Below are positions 19,687-28,454 of a stretch of DNA of 53,118 nucleotides, one piece after another. A program made the position numbers and the translations under genes. Under the pieces are notes generated by a model. That model saw nothing but the letters and a program-made list of their open reading frames with translations, was not told the origin of the DNA and made no database searches. The stretch comes from Acidimicrobiales bacterium (GTDB lineage Bacteria > Actinomycetota > Acidimicrobiia > Acidimicrobiales > MedAcidi-G1): NCBI GenBank assembly GCA_014237715.1, contig JAAZZG010000012.1:1-53118 (forward strand), written 5' to 3'. How positions within the stretch are numbered: the first letter of the stretch is position 1; the number at the start of each line of letters is the position of its first letter.

Positions 19687-20369
19687 TGGCGAAGATGGAC
19701 GTTCTGAGCCAGACCGGCGCTGCGGCAGGCTCCGTTGATCTCGACGATGCCACGTTCGGCATCGAGCCGAATGTTGCCGTGATGCACCAGGTCGTGACCG
19801 CTCAGTTGGCTGCCCGCCGGTCGGGCACCCAGAGCACGCTGACCCGGGCCGAGGTCCGGGGTGGCGGTGCCAAGCCGTGGGCCCAGAAGGGCACCGGCCG
19901 TGCCCGTCAGGGTTCGATCCGTTCGCCGCAGTGGCGGGGTGGCGGTGTGGCGCTGGGCCCCAAGCCCCGTAGTTACGCCCAGAAGACGCCCAAGAAGATG
20001 GTTCGCCTCGCCCTGCGTTCGGCGCTGAGCGACCGGGCGTCAGAGGGCAAGGTTGTCGTGATCGATGGCTGGGCCTTCGATGCGCCCTGCACCAAGGACG
20101 CGGTCGCCGCTCTGGCAGCCCTCGGTATCGAGGGTCGCGTCCTGGTGGTGGCCGAGCGCTCCGATGAGAACACCTGGAAGAGCTTTGCCAACCTGGGCAC
20201 CGTCCACGTGCTCTCGCCCGGCGAGCTCAACGCCTATGACGTGCTGGTGAGTGACGTCGTGGTCTTCACCAAGGCCACCTTGCCGGTTGCTGCTCCGGCG
20301 GCGCGGAAGACGGCCCCGGCCGCACCGGTTGAATCCTCCGATGACTCCGACACGGGAGAAGAAGAGTGA
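19686..20369 (+). CDS. rplD: 50S ribosomal protein L4
   Basis: L4 lines the peptide exit tunnel. The ATG at 19686 has GGAGG (19676-19680) at good distance, so I prefer it to the GTG at 19683. It has 227 residues. The tunnel loop is present as [20 protein letters not shown], followed by the family's [16 protein letters not shown]-like stretch. The last 25 residues ([22 protein letters not shown]) are an Ala/Pro then acidic tail not seen in the E. coli protein of 201 residues. In E. coli L4 is the autogenous repressor of the S10 operon. Confidence 0.96.
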   Translation: MAKMDVLSQTGAAAGSVDLDDATFGIEPNVAVMHQVVTAQLAARRSGTQSTLTRAEVRGGGAKPWAQKGTGRARQGSIRSPQWRGGGVALGPKPRSYAQKTPKKMVRLALRSALSDRASEGKVVVIDGWAFDAPCTKDAVAALAALGIEGRVLVVAERSDENTWKSFANLGTVHVLSPGELNAYDVLVSDVVVFTKATLPVAAPAARKTAPAAPVESSDDSDTGEEE

Positions 20370-20656
20370 AGGACGCACGCGACGTCATCGTGAAGCCGGT
20401 CGTGTCGGAGAAGTCCTACGCCCTGCTCGAGGAGAACGTCTATACCTTCGAGGTCGCCAAGTCGGCCTCCAAGCCTGAGATCCGTGACGCCGTCGAGTCG
20501 ATCTTCGATGTGAAGGTCCTCAAGGTAAACACCCTGAACCGCGCCGGCAAGCGGAAGCGGAACCGGCGCATGCCGACGTTCGGCAAGCGTCCGGACGTCA
20601 AGCGGGCATACATCACCCTCGCCGAGGGTGATTCGATCGAGTTGTTCGAGGTCTAG
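20366..20656 (+). CDS. rplW: 50S ribosomal protein L23
   Basis: L23 sits at the exit of the peptide tunnel and docks trigger factor, SRP and SecY. It has 96 residues from GTG 20366; four bases overlap the end of rplD (GTGA), which implies coupled translation. Motifs are [18 protein letters not shown], the extended loop [15 protein letters not shown], and the final beta strand [16 protein letters not shown]. Length is normal. Confidence 0.96.
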   Translation: MKDARDVIVKPVVSEKSYALLEENVYTFEVAKSASKPEIRDAVESIFDVKVLKVNTLNRAGKRKRNRRMPTFGKRPDVKRAYITLAEGDSIELFEV

Positions 20657-20660
20657 GAAT

Positions 20661-21497
20661 ATGCCGCAGCGAAAGCGCAAGCCCACCAGTCCCGGCCGTC
20701 GGTTCCAGACCGTCGCCGACTTCTCCGAGATCACCAAGACGATCCCGGAGCGGTCGCTGACCGAACAGAAGAATCGCACCGGTGGCCGTAACAACTATGG
20801 CCGCAAGACTGCCCGTCATCGCGGTGGCGGCCACAAGCAGCAGTACCGGGTTATCGACTTTCGTCGCAACAAGGACGGCGTGCCGGCCAAGGTGGCGGCC
20901 GTCGAGTACGACCCGAACCGCAGTTGCCGCATCCTCCTGCTCCATTACTTCGACGGCGAGAAGCGCTACATCCTCGCCCCCAAGGGCGTACAGGTGGGCG
21001 AGACCCTTCAGTCCGGCCAGGGCAGCGAGATCAAGCCCGGCAACGCCCTGCCGTTGCGCTACATCCCCGTCGGTACGGTCGTGCACAACGTCGAGTTGCA
21101 GCCTGAGGGCGGCGGCAAGATGGCCCGCAGCGCCGGCGCCAGCGTTCAGCTGGTGGCCAAGGAGGGCGACTACGCCACCCTGCGACTCCCCAGCACCGAG
21201 ATGCGGCGTGTCCGCATTGACTGCCGGGCCACGGTCGGCGAGGTGGGCAATCAAGAGCACGAGCTCATCAAGATCGGCAAGGCCGGTCGCAACCGCTGGA
21301 AGGGCGTCCGCCCGCAGTCCCGTGGTGTGGCCATGAACCCGGTCGACCACCCTCTGGGTGGTGGCGAAGGCAAGTCTTCGGGTGGTCGCCACCCGGTGTC
21401 ACCCTGGGGCAAGCCTGAGGGCCGTACCCGTAAGCAGGGCAAGCAGTCCGACAAGTTGATCGTGCGCCGTCGTCGTCGGCGTGGATCGCGGAGGTAA
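20661..21497 (+). CDS. rplB: 50S ribosomal protein L2
   Basis: L2 is needed for subunit joining and peptidyl transfer. The ATG at 20661, five bases after rplW, gives the usual length of 278 residues. A purine-rich TCTAGGAAT precedes it. The core holds [20 protein letters not shown], while [19 protein letters not shown] includes the conserved His close to the peptidyl-transferase centre. The Arg-rich C-terminus [13 protein letters not shown] is typical. Nothing looks truncated. Confidence 0.97.
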   Translation: MPQRKRKPTSPGRRFQTVADFSEITKTIPERSLTEQKNRTGGRNNYGRKTARHRGGGHKQQYRVIDFRRNKDGVPAKVAAVEYDPNRSCRILLLHYFDGEKRYILAPKGVQVGETLQSGQGSEIKPGNALPLRYIPVGTVVHNVELQPEGGGKMARSAGASVQLVAKEGDYATLRLPSTEMRRVRIDCRATVGEVGNQEHELIKIGKAGRNRWKGVRPQSRGVAMNPVDHPLGGGEGKSSGGRHPVSPWGKPEGRTRKQGKQSDKLIVRRRRRRGSRR

Positions 21498-21503
21498 TCG
21501 GCG

Positions 21504-21782
21504 ATGCCGAGGAGTCTCAAGAAGGGTCCGTTCGTGGACGACCACCTGCTCAAGAAGGTGGACGTACTCAACGAGTCCGGCGAAAAGAAGGTCATCCGAA
21601 CGTGGTCCCGTCGGTCCACCATCGTGCCCGACATGGTCGGTCACACGATGGGTGTGCACGACGGCCGCAAGCACGTGCCGGTGTACATCACCGAGTCGAT
21701 GGTCGGCCACAAGCTGGGCGAGTTCGCTCCGACGCGGACCTTCCGACACCATGCCGGCCAGGAGAAGGGTGGTCGTCGCTGA
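21504..21782 (+). CDS. rpsS: 30S ribosomal protein S19
   Basis: S19 forms a complex with S13 in the 30S head near the A site. It has 92 residues from ATG 21504. The start [19 protein letters not shown], the core [18 protein letters not shown] and the end [12 protein letters not shown] are canonical. Its stop shares one base with the rplV start. Confidence 0.97.
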   Translation: MPRSLKKGPFVDDHLLKKVDVLNESGEKKVIRTWSRRSTIVPDMVGHTMGVHDGRKHVPVYITESMVGHKLGEFAPTRTFRHHAGQEKGGRR

Positions 21783-22501
21783 TGGCCGGCCTGAAGACCA
21801 ACGAGCGTCCGGGGACGCGTGCGGTCGTGAAGTACGTCCGTGTGTCGCCTAGCAAGGCCCGTGCCGTGCTGGACCTCGTACGGGGCGAGTCCTACGGTCG
21901 TGCGTCCGAGATCCTTGCCTTCTCCGAGCGATCGGTGTCCGAGGTGGTCGGCAAGTGCCTGGATTCCGCAGTGGCCAACGCCGAGAACAACGACAACATT
22001 CCGGCCGAAGAGCTCTTCGTGTCGGCGTGCTACGCCGACGAGGGCCCGACGTTGAAGCGCTGGCGCCCTCGTGCACGTGGACGCGCCACGCAGATCCTGA
22101 AGCGCACCAGCCACATCACGATTATCGTGAGCCGCTACGACGACGCCACGCTCGCCGATCTGCGTGAGCGCGAGGAGGCCAAGGGCCAGGCCGGGTCGAG
22201 CGCCCATGCCGCGGAGGCCCGTCGTCAGCGTGTGGAACGCAGCCGTGCGGCCGCTGAGGAAGCTGCGGCCGCTGAGGAAGCTGCCGACCACGACCACGAC
22301 CATGCCGATGAGGTCGAGGCCGTGGAAACCGTCGAGGCAGAGGTCACCGTGGAAGAGCAGGCCGTCGATCAGGCCGAAGAACAGGCCGAAGAGCAGCAGG
22401 ACGAAGAGCAGCAGGACGAAGAGCAGCAGGACGAAGAGCAGGCCGTCGAACAGGCCGCCGAACAGGTCGAAGAGCAGCAGGACGAAGAGGAGTCCAACTG
22501 A
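21782..22501 (+). CDS. rplV: 50S ribosomal protein L22 with a long acidic repeat tail
   Basis: L22 lines the exit tunnel; its beta-hairpin takes part in arrest-peptide and macrolide responses. Residues 1-120 are the normal protein ([19 protein letters not shown]; hairpin [19 protein letters not shown]). Another 119 residues follow, doubling the usual length of about 115. They begin with a helix rich in Glu, Ala and Arg, then repeats of Ala-Glu, DHDHDH, and several copies of QDEEQ. The DNA there has 15-bp tandem units (22388-22441) and an 18-bp duplication (22247-22282). The frame stays open to the TGA that overlaps the rpsC start, so the tail is real coding sequence. The tail's role is unknown. 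Confidence 0.95.
   Translation: MAGLKTNERPGTRAVVKYVRVSPSKARAVLDLVRGESYGRASEILAFSERSVSEVVGKCLDSAVANAENNDNIPAEELFVSACYADEGPTLKRWRPRARGRATQILKRTSHITIIVSRYDDATLADLREREEAKGQAGSSAHAAEARRQRVERSRAAAEEAAAAEEAADHDHDHADEVEAVETVEAEVTVEEQAVDQAEEQAEEQQDEEQQDEEQQDEEQAVEQAAEQVEEQQDEEESN
22247..22282 (+). repeat. 18-bp direct duplication in the rplV tail
   Basis: GCGGCCGCTGAGGAAGCT occurs twice in tandem (22247-22264, 22265-22282), encoding two copies of AAAEEA-type sequence. Confidence 0.85.
22388..22441 (+). repeat. 15-bp tandem repeat in the rplV tail
   Basis: GAAGAGCAGCAGGAC is repeated three times exactly (22388-22402, 22403-22417, 22418-22432) and followed by a partial fourth unit. Each unit encodes EEQQD. 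A further copy lies near 22470. Identity at the DNA level suggests recent expansion by slippage. Confidence 0.9.
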
Positions 22502-23430
22502 TGGGCCAGAAGGTCAATCCGTACGGCTTCCGCCTGGGAATCACCACCGACTGGAAGTCACGGTGGTTTGCCAGCCGAAAGGAGTACGCCGACAACGTCC
22601 TTGAGGACTGGAAGATCCGCGAGTACATCATGGAGGATCTGGCGCACGCGGCGATCAGCCGGATCGAGGTCGAGCGGACTAGCAACAAGTTGCGAATAGA
22701 CGTCCACACGGCCCGCCCGGGCATCGTCATCGGGCGCAAGGGTTCGGAGGCCGATCGCCTCCGTGCCGGTCTGACCAAGATCAGCGGCAACCATCAGGTC
22801 CAGCTCAACATCCAGGAGATCAAGGAGCCCGAGCTCGAGGCCGCGTTGATCGCCCAGGGCGTTGCCGACCAGTTGGCTGGCCGTGTCGCCTTCCGTCGTG
22901 CCATGAAGCGGGCCGTCCAGAACGCCCAGAAGGCTGGCGCTCTCGGCATCCGTGTGCAGTGCTCGGGTCGCCTCGGTGGCGCCGAGATGTCCCGGACCGA
23001 GTGGTACCGCGAAGGTCGGGTTCCGCTGCACACGCTGCGGGCTGACATCGACTACGGCTTTCGTGAGGCCCGCACCACCTACGGCCGCATCGGCGTGAAG
23101 GTGTGGATCTACAAGGGCGAGATCCTGCCCTACAAGAGCGTGCTCGAGGACAAGATCACCAAGGAGGCGGCCATGGCCGTCGGCGAGACCTCAGGGCAGA
23201 CCAAGCCTCGCACCGTGGTGTCCTCGGCTGCCGCCCCCCGGCGCCCCGAGGTTACTGAGGTGGCGGCCCCCGAATCCCCGACGCCGGAGGCCATCGAGGC
23301 TGATCCGACGCCGCTGGTGAAGGAGGGTGATGCCGAGTTCGAAAAGCTGCTCGCTGAGGAAGAGGCCATTGAGGCATCCACCAAGGAAAACCACGAGACG
23401 CCGCACTTCCGTGGCGGGGATGGTGACTGA
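22501..23430 (+). CDS. rpsC: 30S ribosomal protein S3 with acidic C-terminal extension
   Basis: S3 guards the mRNA entry tunnel and has helicase activity with S4 and S5. It starts [14 protein letters not shown] at ATG 22501. The KH domain motif GIVIGRKG is at 74-81 and the C-terminal S3 domain ([18 protein letters not shown]) at about 155-172. The normal protein ends near residue 215. Some 95 residues follow, first Ala/Pro-rich and then acidic ([20 protein letters not shown]). Extended S3 tails occur in other actinobacteria, so this is unusual compared with E. coli rather than unique. Confidence 0.96.
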   Translation: MGQKVNPYGFRLGITTDWKSRWFASRKEYADNVLEDWKIREYIMEDLAHAAISRIEVERTSNKLRIDVHTARPGIVIGRKGSEADRLRAGLTKISGNHQVQLNIQEIKEPELEAALIAQGVADQLAGRVAFRRAMKRAVQNAQKAGALGIRVQCSGRLGGAEMSRTEWYREGRVPLHTLRADIDYGFREARTTYGRIGVKVWIYKGEILPYKSVLEDKITKEAAMAVGETSGQTKPRTVVSSAAAPRRPEVTEVAAPESPTPEAIEADPTPLVKEGDAEFEKLLAEEEAIEASTKENHETPHFRGGDGD

Positions 23431-23433
23431 GCC

Positions 23434-23850
23434 GTGTTGATGCCGAAGAAGGTTCGTCACCGCAAGCAGCATCGCGGTCGCCTCAAGGGAAATTCCAAGG
23501 GCCAGACCGAGATGACGTTCGGTGAGTACGGAATCCAGGCTCTTGAGCCGGGTTGGATCACCGCCCGTCAGATCGAGGCTGCCCGTATCGCCATGACCCG
23601 CCACATCAAGCGTGGCGGCAAGGTGTGGATCAACGTCTTTCCGGACAAGCCCGTCACCGAGAAGCCGGCCGAGACCCGCATGGGTTCTGGCAAGGGCAAT
23701 CCGGAGAAGTGGGTCGCCGTGGTCAAGCCCGGACGGATCCTGTTCGAACTGTCGTACAGCGACGCGGTTGTGGCCCGCGAGGCCCTCGACCGCGCCATTC
23801 AGAAGCTGCCCATCAAGGCACGCTTCGTCGAGCGTGAGGAGGGCTTCTAG
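23434..23850 (+). CDS. rplP: 50S ribosomal protein L16
   Basis: L16 contacts the A-site tRNA elbow. GTG 23434 gives [16 protein letters not shown], matching the family N-terminus; an ATG two codons later is the alternative. It has 138 residues with [47 protein letters not shown] (the region hydroxylated in some bacteria) and GRILFEL. It lies three bases after rpsC. Confidence 0.97.
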   Translation: MLMPKKVRHRKQHRGRLKGNSKGQTEMTFGEYGIQALEPGWITARQIEAARIAMTRHIKRGGKVWINVFPDKPVTEKPAETRMGSGKGNPEKWVAVVKPGRILFELSYSDAVVAREALDRAIQKLPIKARFVEREEGF

Positions 23851-23852
23851 CC

Positions 23853-24089
23853 ATGGCGAAGAAAGAGACCCTGAACACCCTCGGTGACACTGACCTCCTG
23901 GAGCGTCTGTCCGACGCCAAGGAGGAGTTGTTCAACCTGCGCTTCCAGCTGGTCACCGGCCAGCTCGAGAACTACGCAAGGGTCGGACGGGTCAAAAAAG
24001 AGGTGGCCCGCATGTTGACCGAGCTGCGAGCCCGTGAAATCGACGCTGCGGAGGCCATTGTGGCCGGCGGCGAGGAGGTGGCCGACTGA
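23853..24089 (+). CDS. rpmC: 50S ribosomal protein L29
   Basis: L29 is a small helical protein at the tunnel exit next to L23. It has 78 residues. The family pattern LSDAKEELFNLRFQLVTGQLEN is clear, followed by RVKKEVARMLTELRARE. A short acidic Ala/Glu tail (AAEAIVAGGEEVAD) extends it slightly beyond the usual 60-65. ATG 23853 is two bases after rplP, and the stop overlaps rpsQ. Confidence 0.95.
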   Translation: MAKKETLNTLGDTDLLERLSDAKEELFNLRFQLVTGQLENYARVGRVKKEVARMLTELRAREIDAAEAIVAGGEEVAD

Positions 24090-24376
24090 TGGCCGAAACG
24101 ACCGAAACGACCGAAACGACCGAACGTCCGAACCGCCGCAAGGTGCGTGAGGGCCTCGTGGTCTCCGATGTCCAGGATAAGACGGCAATCGTCGAGACCG
24201 TCGACCGCGTCCGGCACCGTCGGTATGCCAAGACGGTCCAGCGGACCAAGCGACTCCACGTCCACGACGAGGACAACCAGCTCAGCGTGGGCGACCGCGT
24301 GCGGGTCCAGGAGACCCGACCGTTGTCCAAGTTGAAGCGATGGCGTTTGGTCGAGATCCTCGAGAGGGCGAAGTAA
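24089..24376 (+). CDS. rpsQ: 30S ribosomal protein S17
   Basis: S17 binds the 5' domain of 16S rRNA early in assembly. It has 95 residues. The core begins at [20 protein letters not shown] and continues with [22 protein letters not shown]. The first 12 residues are a TET repeat ([13 protein letters not shown]) encoded by three exact 9-bp units GAAACGACC (24095-24121). The start overlaps the rpmC stop by one base and the stop overlaps rplN. Confidence 0.96.
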   Translation: MAETTETTETTERPNRRKVREGLVVSDVQDKTAIVETVDRVRHRRYAKTVQRTKRLHVHDEDNQLSVGDRVRVQETRPLSKLKRWRLVEILERAK

Positions 24377-24744
24377 TGATCCAGCAGGAGACCCGACTCC
24401 GGGTCGCAGACAACTCTGGTGCCCGCGAGGTGCTCTGCATCAAGGTGCTGGGCGGCTCCAAGCGTCGTTACGCCTCGATCGGCGACGTCTTCACCGCGAC
24501 GGTGAAGGACGCCAATCCCGGAGCGGCCGTCAAGAAGGGCGAGGTCGTCAAGTGCGTCGTCGTCCGGACCAAGAAGGAACGTCGTCGTCCGGACGGGAGC
24601 TACATCCGGTTCGACGAGAACGCTGCGGTGCTCATCAACGACCAGAACCAGCCTCGAGGCACCCGCATCTTCGGCCCGGTCGGGCGAGAGCTACGAGACC
24701 ACAAGTTCATGCGAATCGTGTCGCTGGCGCCGGAGGTGCTCTGA
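24376..24744 (+). CDS. rplN: 50S ribosomal protein L14
   Basis: L14 lies at the subunit interface and makes bridges with 16S rRNA. From ATG 24376, sharing one base with the rpsQ TAA, it has the standard 122 residues: [38 protein letters not shown], and the final [16 protein letters not shown]-like end. No deviation is visible. The open frame upstream of this ATG lies within rpsQ and was not used. Confidence 0.97.
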   Translation: MIQQETRLRVADNSGAREVLCIKVLGGSKRRYASIGDVFTATVKDANPGAAVKKGEVVKCVVVRTKKERRRPDGSYIRFDENAAVLINDQNQPRGTRIFGPVGRELRDHKFMRIVSLAPEVL

Positions 24745-24745
24745 G

Positions 24746-25060
24746 ATGAAGATTCGCAAGGGAGACAAGGTGCGGGTCCTGACCGGCAAGGACGAGGGCA
24801 AGGAGGGCAAGGTGAGCCGAGCCATCCCCGCTGACGACAAGGTGATCGTGGATGGCGTCAACATCGCCAAACGCCACCAGAAGCCCACGAGCGCTACGGA
24901 CCAGGGCGGCATCATCGACAAGGCGATGCCGCTGCACGTGTCCAACGTGGCCATCCTGAGCCCGTCGGACGGCAAGCCGACCCGCATCGGGTACCGATTC
25001 ACCGAGACCGGTGACAAGGTCCGGATCTGCAAACGCACGGGGGTGGATATCGATGGCTGA
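24746..25060 (+). CDS. rplX: 50S ribosomal protein L24
   Basis: L24 initiates 50S assembly. It has 104 residues and a KOW motif at the start ([20 protein letters not shown]), then [14 protein letters not shown] and the C-terminal [17 protein letters not shown] 24746 lies one base after rplN. Its last eight bases overlap rplE. Confidence 0.97.
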   Translation: MKIRKGDKVRVLTGKDEGKEGKVSRAIPADDKVIVDGVNIAKRHQKPTSATDQGGIIDKAMPLHVSNVAILSPSDGKPTRIGYRFTETGDKVRICKRTGVDIDG

Positions 25061-25640
25061 GACACTCATTTCTGATTCCGGTACCACCGCAGCGGTGCGG
25101 ATGCGTGTGCGTTACAACGACGAGATCCGGAGCGCGGTGCAGGCCGAGCTGGGCCTCGCCAACGTGATGCAGGTTCCGAGGCTGTCAAAGATCGTCGTCA
25201 ACATGGGTGTCGGTGACGCCGCCCAGCAGGCGAAGCTCCTGGATGGTGCGCTGACCGATCTGGAGGCCATCACCGGCCAGAAGCCGATAGTGACTCGGGC
25301 CCGGACGTCCATCTCGAACTTCAAGCTCCGTGAGGGCCAGCCCATCGGGGCCAAGGTGACGCTGCGGGGCGACCGCATGTACGAGTTCCTGGATCGCCTG
25401 ATCACTCTGGCGATCCCCCGTATCCGTGACTTTCGCGGGCTCAGCCCTAAGTCGTTCGACGGCAGCGGTAACTACACGTTCGGCGTGACCGAACAATTGA
25501 TCTTCCCGGAGATCGACTACGACAAGGTCGATCGCACCCGGGGAATGGACATCACGATTGTGACGTCTGCGTCCGATGACGCCGAAGGGCGGGCCCTGCT
25601 CGCGGCGTTTGGTTTCCCATTCCGGAAGGAAGGGCAGTAG
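25053..25640 (+). CDS. rplE: 50S ribosomal protein L5
   Basis: L5 binds 5S rRNA and contacts P-site tRNA. I start it at ATG 25053, which overlaps rplX by eight bases, giving 195 residues. After a short variable N-terminus come [56 protein letters not shown] and the final [10 protein letters not shown]. Length is about 15 residues above E. coli because of the N-terminus. Confidence 0.96.
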   Translation: MAETLISDSGTTAAVRMRVRYNDEIRSAVQAELGLANVMQVPRLSKIVVNMGVGDAAQQAKLLDGALTDLEAITGQKPIVTRARTSISNFKLREGQPIGAKVTLRGDRMYEFLDRLITLAIPRIRDFRGLSPKSFDGSGNYTFGVTEQLIFPEIDYDKVDRTRGMDITIVTSASDDAEGRALLAAFGFPFRKEGQ

Positions 25641-25825
25641 TGGCTAAGAAAGCACTGGTCAACAAGCAGCAGAAGACCCCGAAGTTCAAGGTTCGGGCCT
25701 ATACGCGGTGTCGCCGTTGCGGCCGACCGCGCTCGGTCTACCGCGCCTTCAACCTCTGCCGGATCTGCCTGCGGAGCATGGCCCACGCGGGAGAGATCCC
25801 CGGGCTCACGAAGTCGAGCTGGTGA
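25640..25825 (+). CDS. rpsZ: 30S ribosomal protein S14, zinc-binding type
   Basis: This 61-residue short form of S14 (often called S14 type Z) carries a zinc ribbon: CRRC at 24-27 and CRIC at 40-43. The flanking sequences [19 protein letters not shown] and [17 protein letters not shown] are typical. The start GTG 25640 shares one base with the rplE TAG. A zinc-free long paralogue, known in many actinobacteria, is not in this window. Confidence 0.96.
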   Translation: MAKKALVNKQQKTPKFKVRAYTRCRRCGRPRSVYRAFNLCRICLRSMAHAGEIPGLTKSSW

Positions 25826-25837
25826 GGAGGATCTGAC

Positions 25838-26242
25838 ATGACCATGACCGATCCCGTCGCTGACATGTTGACGCGCATTCGCAACGCCAACGTGGCGATG
25901 CACGAAGGCGTCAACATGCCGTCATCGAAGCAGAAGGTGGCGCTCGCCGACATCCTCAAGTCCGAGGGTTACATCCGCGACTATGCGGTGTCGGAGGCCA
26001 AGACCGGCCCCGGCCACGTGCTGAACATCGAGATGAAGTACTCCCCCGAGCGGGAGCGCGTCATCAGCGGCGTGAAGCGGGTCTCCAAGCCCGGCCTTCG
26101 CGTGTACAGCGCCTCCAACCAGATCCCCCGCGTGCTCGGAGGTCTCGGCGTCGCCGTGATCTCCACGAGCCGTGGACTTATGAGCGACCGCGAGGCCCGC
26201 CGCCGAAGGATCGGTGGCGAGGTGCTCTGCTACGTCTGGTAG
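25838..26242 (+). CDS. rpsH: 30S ribosomal protein S8
   Basis: S8 organises the central 16S domain and in E. coli represses the spc operon. It has 134 residues from ATG 25838 with GAGGAGG upstream. [16 protein letters not shown], the middle region [16 protein letters not shown] and the C-terminal [20 protein letters not shown] are all as expected. Confidence 0.97.
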   Translation: MTMTDPVADMLTRIRNANVAMHEGVNMPSSKQKVALADILKSEGYIRDYAVSEAKTGPGHVLNIEMKYSPERERVISGVKRVSKPGLRVYSASNQIPRVLGGLGVAVISTSRGLMSDREARRRRIGGEVLCYVW

Positions 26243-26255
26243 AGGAGGAGACGAC

Positions 26256-26795
26256 ATGTCCCGAATCGGGAAGGCTCCTATCACCGTTCCGTCCGGTGTC
26301 GAGGTCAAGATCCAGGGTCGCCAGGTGGCGGTCAAGGGTCCCAAGGGCGAGCTCGACATCGAGGTTCCCGGTGACATCACCGTCCGCCAGGACGGCGAGG
26401 TGCTCCTCGTGGAGCGCCCCGACGATGAGCGTCAGAATCGTGCCCTGCACGGTCTGACCCGGTCGTTGGTGAACAACATGGTGCTCGGCGTGACCGAGGG
26501 GTTCTCCAAGGAACTCCAGATCGTCGGCGTCGGCTACCGGGCCGCAGCTAAGGGCACCAATGCCCTAGAACTGCAGCTCGGATTCAGCCATCCGGTGAAC
26601 GTCGAGGCCCCGGACGGCATCTCGTTCGACGTGCCGGAACCGACGCGCATCATCGTGTCAGGTACTGACAAGCAGGTTGTCGGCCAGGTGGCCGCCAACA
26701 TCCGTTCGTACCGCAAGCCGGAGCCCTACAAGGGCAAGGGCGTGCGATACCTCGGCGAGCACGTGGCCCGCAAGGCCGGAAAGGCAGCCAAGTGA
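26256..26795 (+). CDS. rplF: 50S ribosomal protein L6
   Basis: L6 lies near the sarcin-ricin loop. The ATG at 26256 follows AGAGGAGGAGAC, a strong ribosome-binding site, and gives 179 residues; an earlier in-frame start (26214) lies inside rpsH and is rejected. Two tandem alpha/beta domains are visible, the second with [19 protein letters not shown] and the closing [14 protein letters not shown]. Confidence 0.97.
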   Translation: MSRIGKAPITVPSGVEVKIQGRQVAVKGPKGELDIEVPGDITVRQDGEVLLVERPDDERQNRALHGLTRSLVNNMVLGVTEGFSKELQIVGVGYRAAAKGTNALELQLGFSHPVNVEAPDGISFDVPEPTRIIVSGTDKQVVGQVAANIRSYRKPEPYKGKGVRYLGEHVARKAGKAAK

Positions 26796-27148
26796 GCAGC
26801 CTGGATCGTTCCAAGGCGCGTCAGCGTCGACACCGTCGGGTCCGCAAGTCGGTCCGGGGCTCGGAGTCCCGTCCCCGTCTTGCGGTCTTCCGTTCGGCCC
26901 GTCATATCTCAGCCCAGGTCATCGACGACCGTTCGGGTCGGACCGTGGCCGCGGCATCGACCGTTCAGGACGGTGTGGCCGAGGGTGCGACCGGGGTGGC
27001 TGCGGCCACCGAGGTCGGCCGGGTGGTCGCTGAGCGAGCCCGCGAAGCCGGAATCGCGTCGGTGGTCTTCGACCGGGGCGGATACAAGTACCACGGCAGA
27101 GTGGCGGCGTTGGCCGATGCCGCCCGTGAAGCCGGACTGGAGTTCTAG
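26792..27148 (+). CDS. rplR: 50S ribosomal protein L18
   Basis: L18 attaches 5S rRNA to the 50S subunit with L5. It has 118 residues from GTG 26792, overlapping rplF by four bases. The Arg-rich N-terminus [14 protein letters not shown], the core [18 protein letters not shown] and the C-terminal [20 protein letters not shown] are typical. Confidence 0.97.
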   Translation: MSSLDRSKARQRRHRRVRKSVRGSESRPRLAVFRSARHISAQVIDDRSGRTVAAASTVQDGVAEGATGVAAATEVGRVVAERAREAGIASVVFDRGGYKYHGRVAALADAAREAGLEF

Positions 27149-27723
27149 TGGCACAGCACAATAATGACGATGCCTCCCTTAGGGAGTCGCGGGTCATCCA
27201 CATCAACCGCGTGGCCAAGGTGGTCAAGGGCGGCCGTCGGTTCTCGTTCACCGCACTCGTGGTGATCGGTGATGGCGCCGGCCGGGTCGGCCTGGGCTAC
27301 GGCAAGGCCAAGGAGGTCCCGCTGGCCATCCAGAAGGGGACTGAGGAGGCCAAGCGAAACCTGTTCAAGGTGGCGTTGACCGGTTCGACCATCATCCACC
27401 CGATCCTCGGCGTCATGGGCGCCGGCCGGGTGATGTTGAAGCCTGCCGCTCCCGGTACGGGGGTCATCGCCGGTGGCGCCGCCCGCGCCATTCTCGAAGA
27501 GGCCGGCATCCACGACATCCTTTGCAAGTCACAGGGTTCGTCCAACCACATCAACGTGGCCCGGGCCACCATCGCCGGCCTCAAGGGGCTGCGACGGCCC
27601 GACGAGATCGCCCGCCTGCGTGGCCTGGACCCGGAGGAGTTCGTGCCAGGTGCCCTGCTCGAGGCGTACCGTCGTACCGAGGCCGGCGTCGGCGTCGGCT
27701 CAGACGACACCGCGGGACGGTGA
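27148..27723 (+). CDS. rpsE: 30S ribosomal protein S5
   Basis: S5 lies near the mRNA entry and takes part in decoding fidelity. It has 191 residues from GTG 27148, which shares one base with the rplR TAG. The N-terminal dsRBD-like domain holds [18 protein letters not shown], the later domain [23 protein letters not shown]. Both the spectinomycin loop and the C-terminal LRGLDPEEF stretch are present. Confidence 0.97.
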   Translation: MAQHNNDDASLRESRVIHINRVAKVVKGGRRFSFTALVVIGDGAGRVGLGYGKAKEVPLAIQKGTEEAKRNLFKVALTGSTIIHPILGVMGAGRVMLKPAAPGTGVIAGGAARAILEEAGIHDILCKSQGSSNHINVARATIAGLKGLRRPDEIARLRGLDPEEFVPGALLEAYRRTEAGVGVGSDDTAGR

Positions 27724-27728
27724 GTGAC

Positions 27729-27923
27729 ATGACCCAGTTGGTCGTTACCCAGATCCGCAGCGCCATCGGCGCCAAACCCAAGCAGCGGGGCACGCTCCGC
27801 GCTCTCGGCTTGGGTCGGATCGGACGAAGCAACACTCTGCCGGACCGTGGTGAGATCCGCGGCATGATTGCCCGGGTTCCGCACCTGGTCCGGGTTGAGG
27901 AACTGGCCGGGGAGGCCGAGTGA
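27729..27923 (+). CDS. rpmD: 50S ribosomal protein L30
   Basis: This small 50S protein has 64 residues from ATG 27729, five bases after rpsE. The sequence [28 protein letters not shown] followed by [13 protein letters not shown] fits the family throughout. The frame is open further upstream inside rpsE; those residues do not belong to L30. Confidence 0.95.
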   Translation: MTQLVVTQIRSAIGAKPKQRGTLRALGLGRIGRSNTLPDRGEIRGMIARVPHLVRVEELAGEAE

Positions 27924-27924
27924 C

Positions 27925-28410
27925 ATGAAGGTTCATGATCTACAGCCGGCTCCCGGCTCCAAGAAGCGGGCCAAGCGTGTTGGCCGAGGTATCGGCGGGA
28001 AGGGCGGCAAGACCGCCGGTCGCGGCAGCAAGGGCCAGCGGGCCCGTAACACCGTCCGCGTTGGTTTCGAGGGTGGCCAGATGCCCCTCCACCAGCGGAT
28101 TCCGAAGCTCAAGGGCTTCAAGAACCCGTTCCGCGTGGAGTACCAGGCGGTCAACCTCGACACCATCCAGGAGTGCGGCCTCGACGAGGTCTCGCCCGAG
28201 GCGCTGCACGCTCAGGGCCTGGTCGGCAAGAAGTCGCTGATCAAGGTGCTGGGTCGTGGTGAGTTGTCTCGTGCGGTCACCGTGAAGGCCCACGCCTTCT
28301 CGGCGTCGGCCGAGGGGGCTATCACGGCTGCCGGTGGGACCATCGAGAAGCTTCCGCTCCCCTTCGCAGTACGTCCCGCAGCCAGCGGTAACGCGCTGAT
28401 GAACCGCTAA
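27925..28410 (+). CDS. rplO: 50S ribosomal protein L15
   Basis: L15 spans several 23S rRNA domains. The ATG at 27925, one base after rpmD, gives 161 residues. The basic N-terminal arm [20 protein letters not shown], the loop [19 protein letters not shown] and the C-terminal domain with [17 protein letters not shown] are conserved. The next gene is secY, as in nearly all bacteria. Confidence 0.97.
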   Translation: MKVHDLQPAPGSKKRAKRVGRGIGGKGGKTAGRGSKGQRARNTVRVGFEGGQMPLHQRIPKLKGFKNPFRVEYQAVNLDTIQECGLDEVSPEALHAQGLVGKKSLIKVLGRGELSRAVTVKAHAFSASAEGAITAAGGTIEKLPLPFAVRPAASGNALMNR

Positions 28411-28454
28411 CCCGACCCATCCCAGTCTCGATCCGATAGGCGACAGGAGTCCAC

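Noticed and set aside
22388-22441. Short direct repeats considered as a CRISPR-like array
   Set aside because: Units are 15 bp with no spacers and lie in frame inside rplV.
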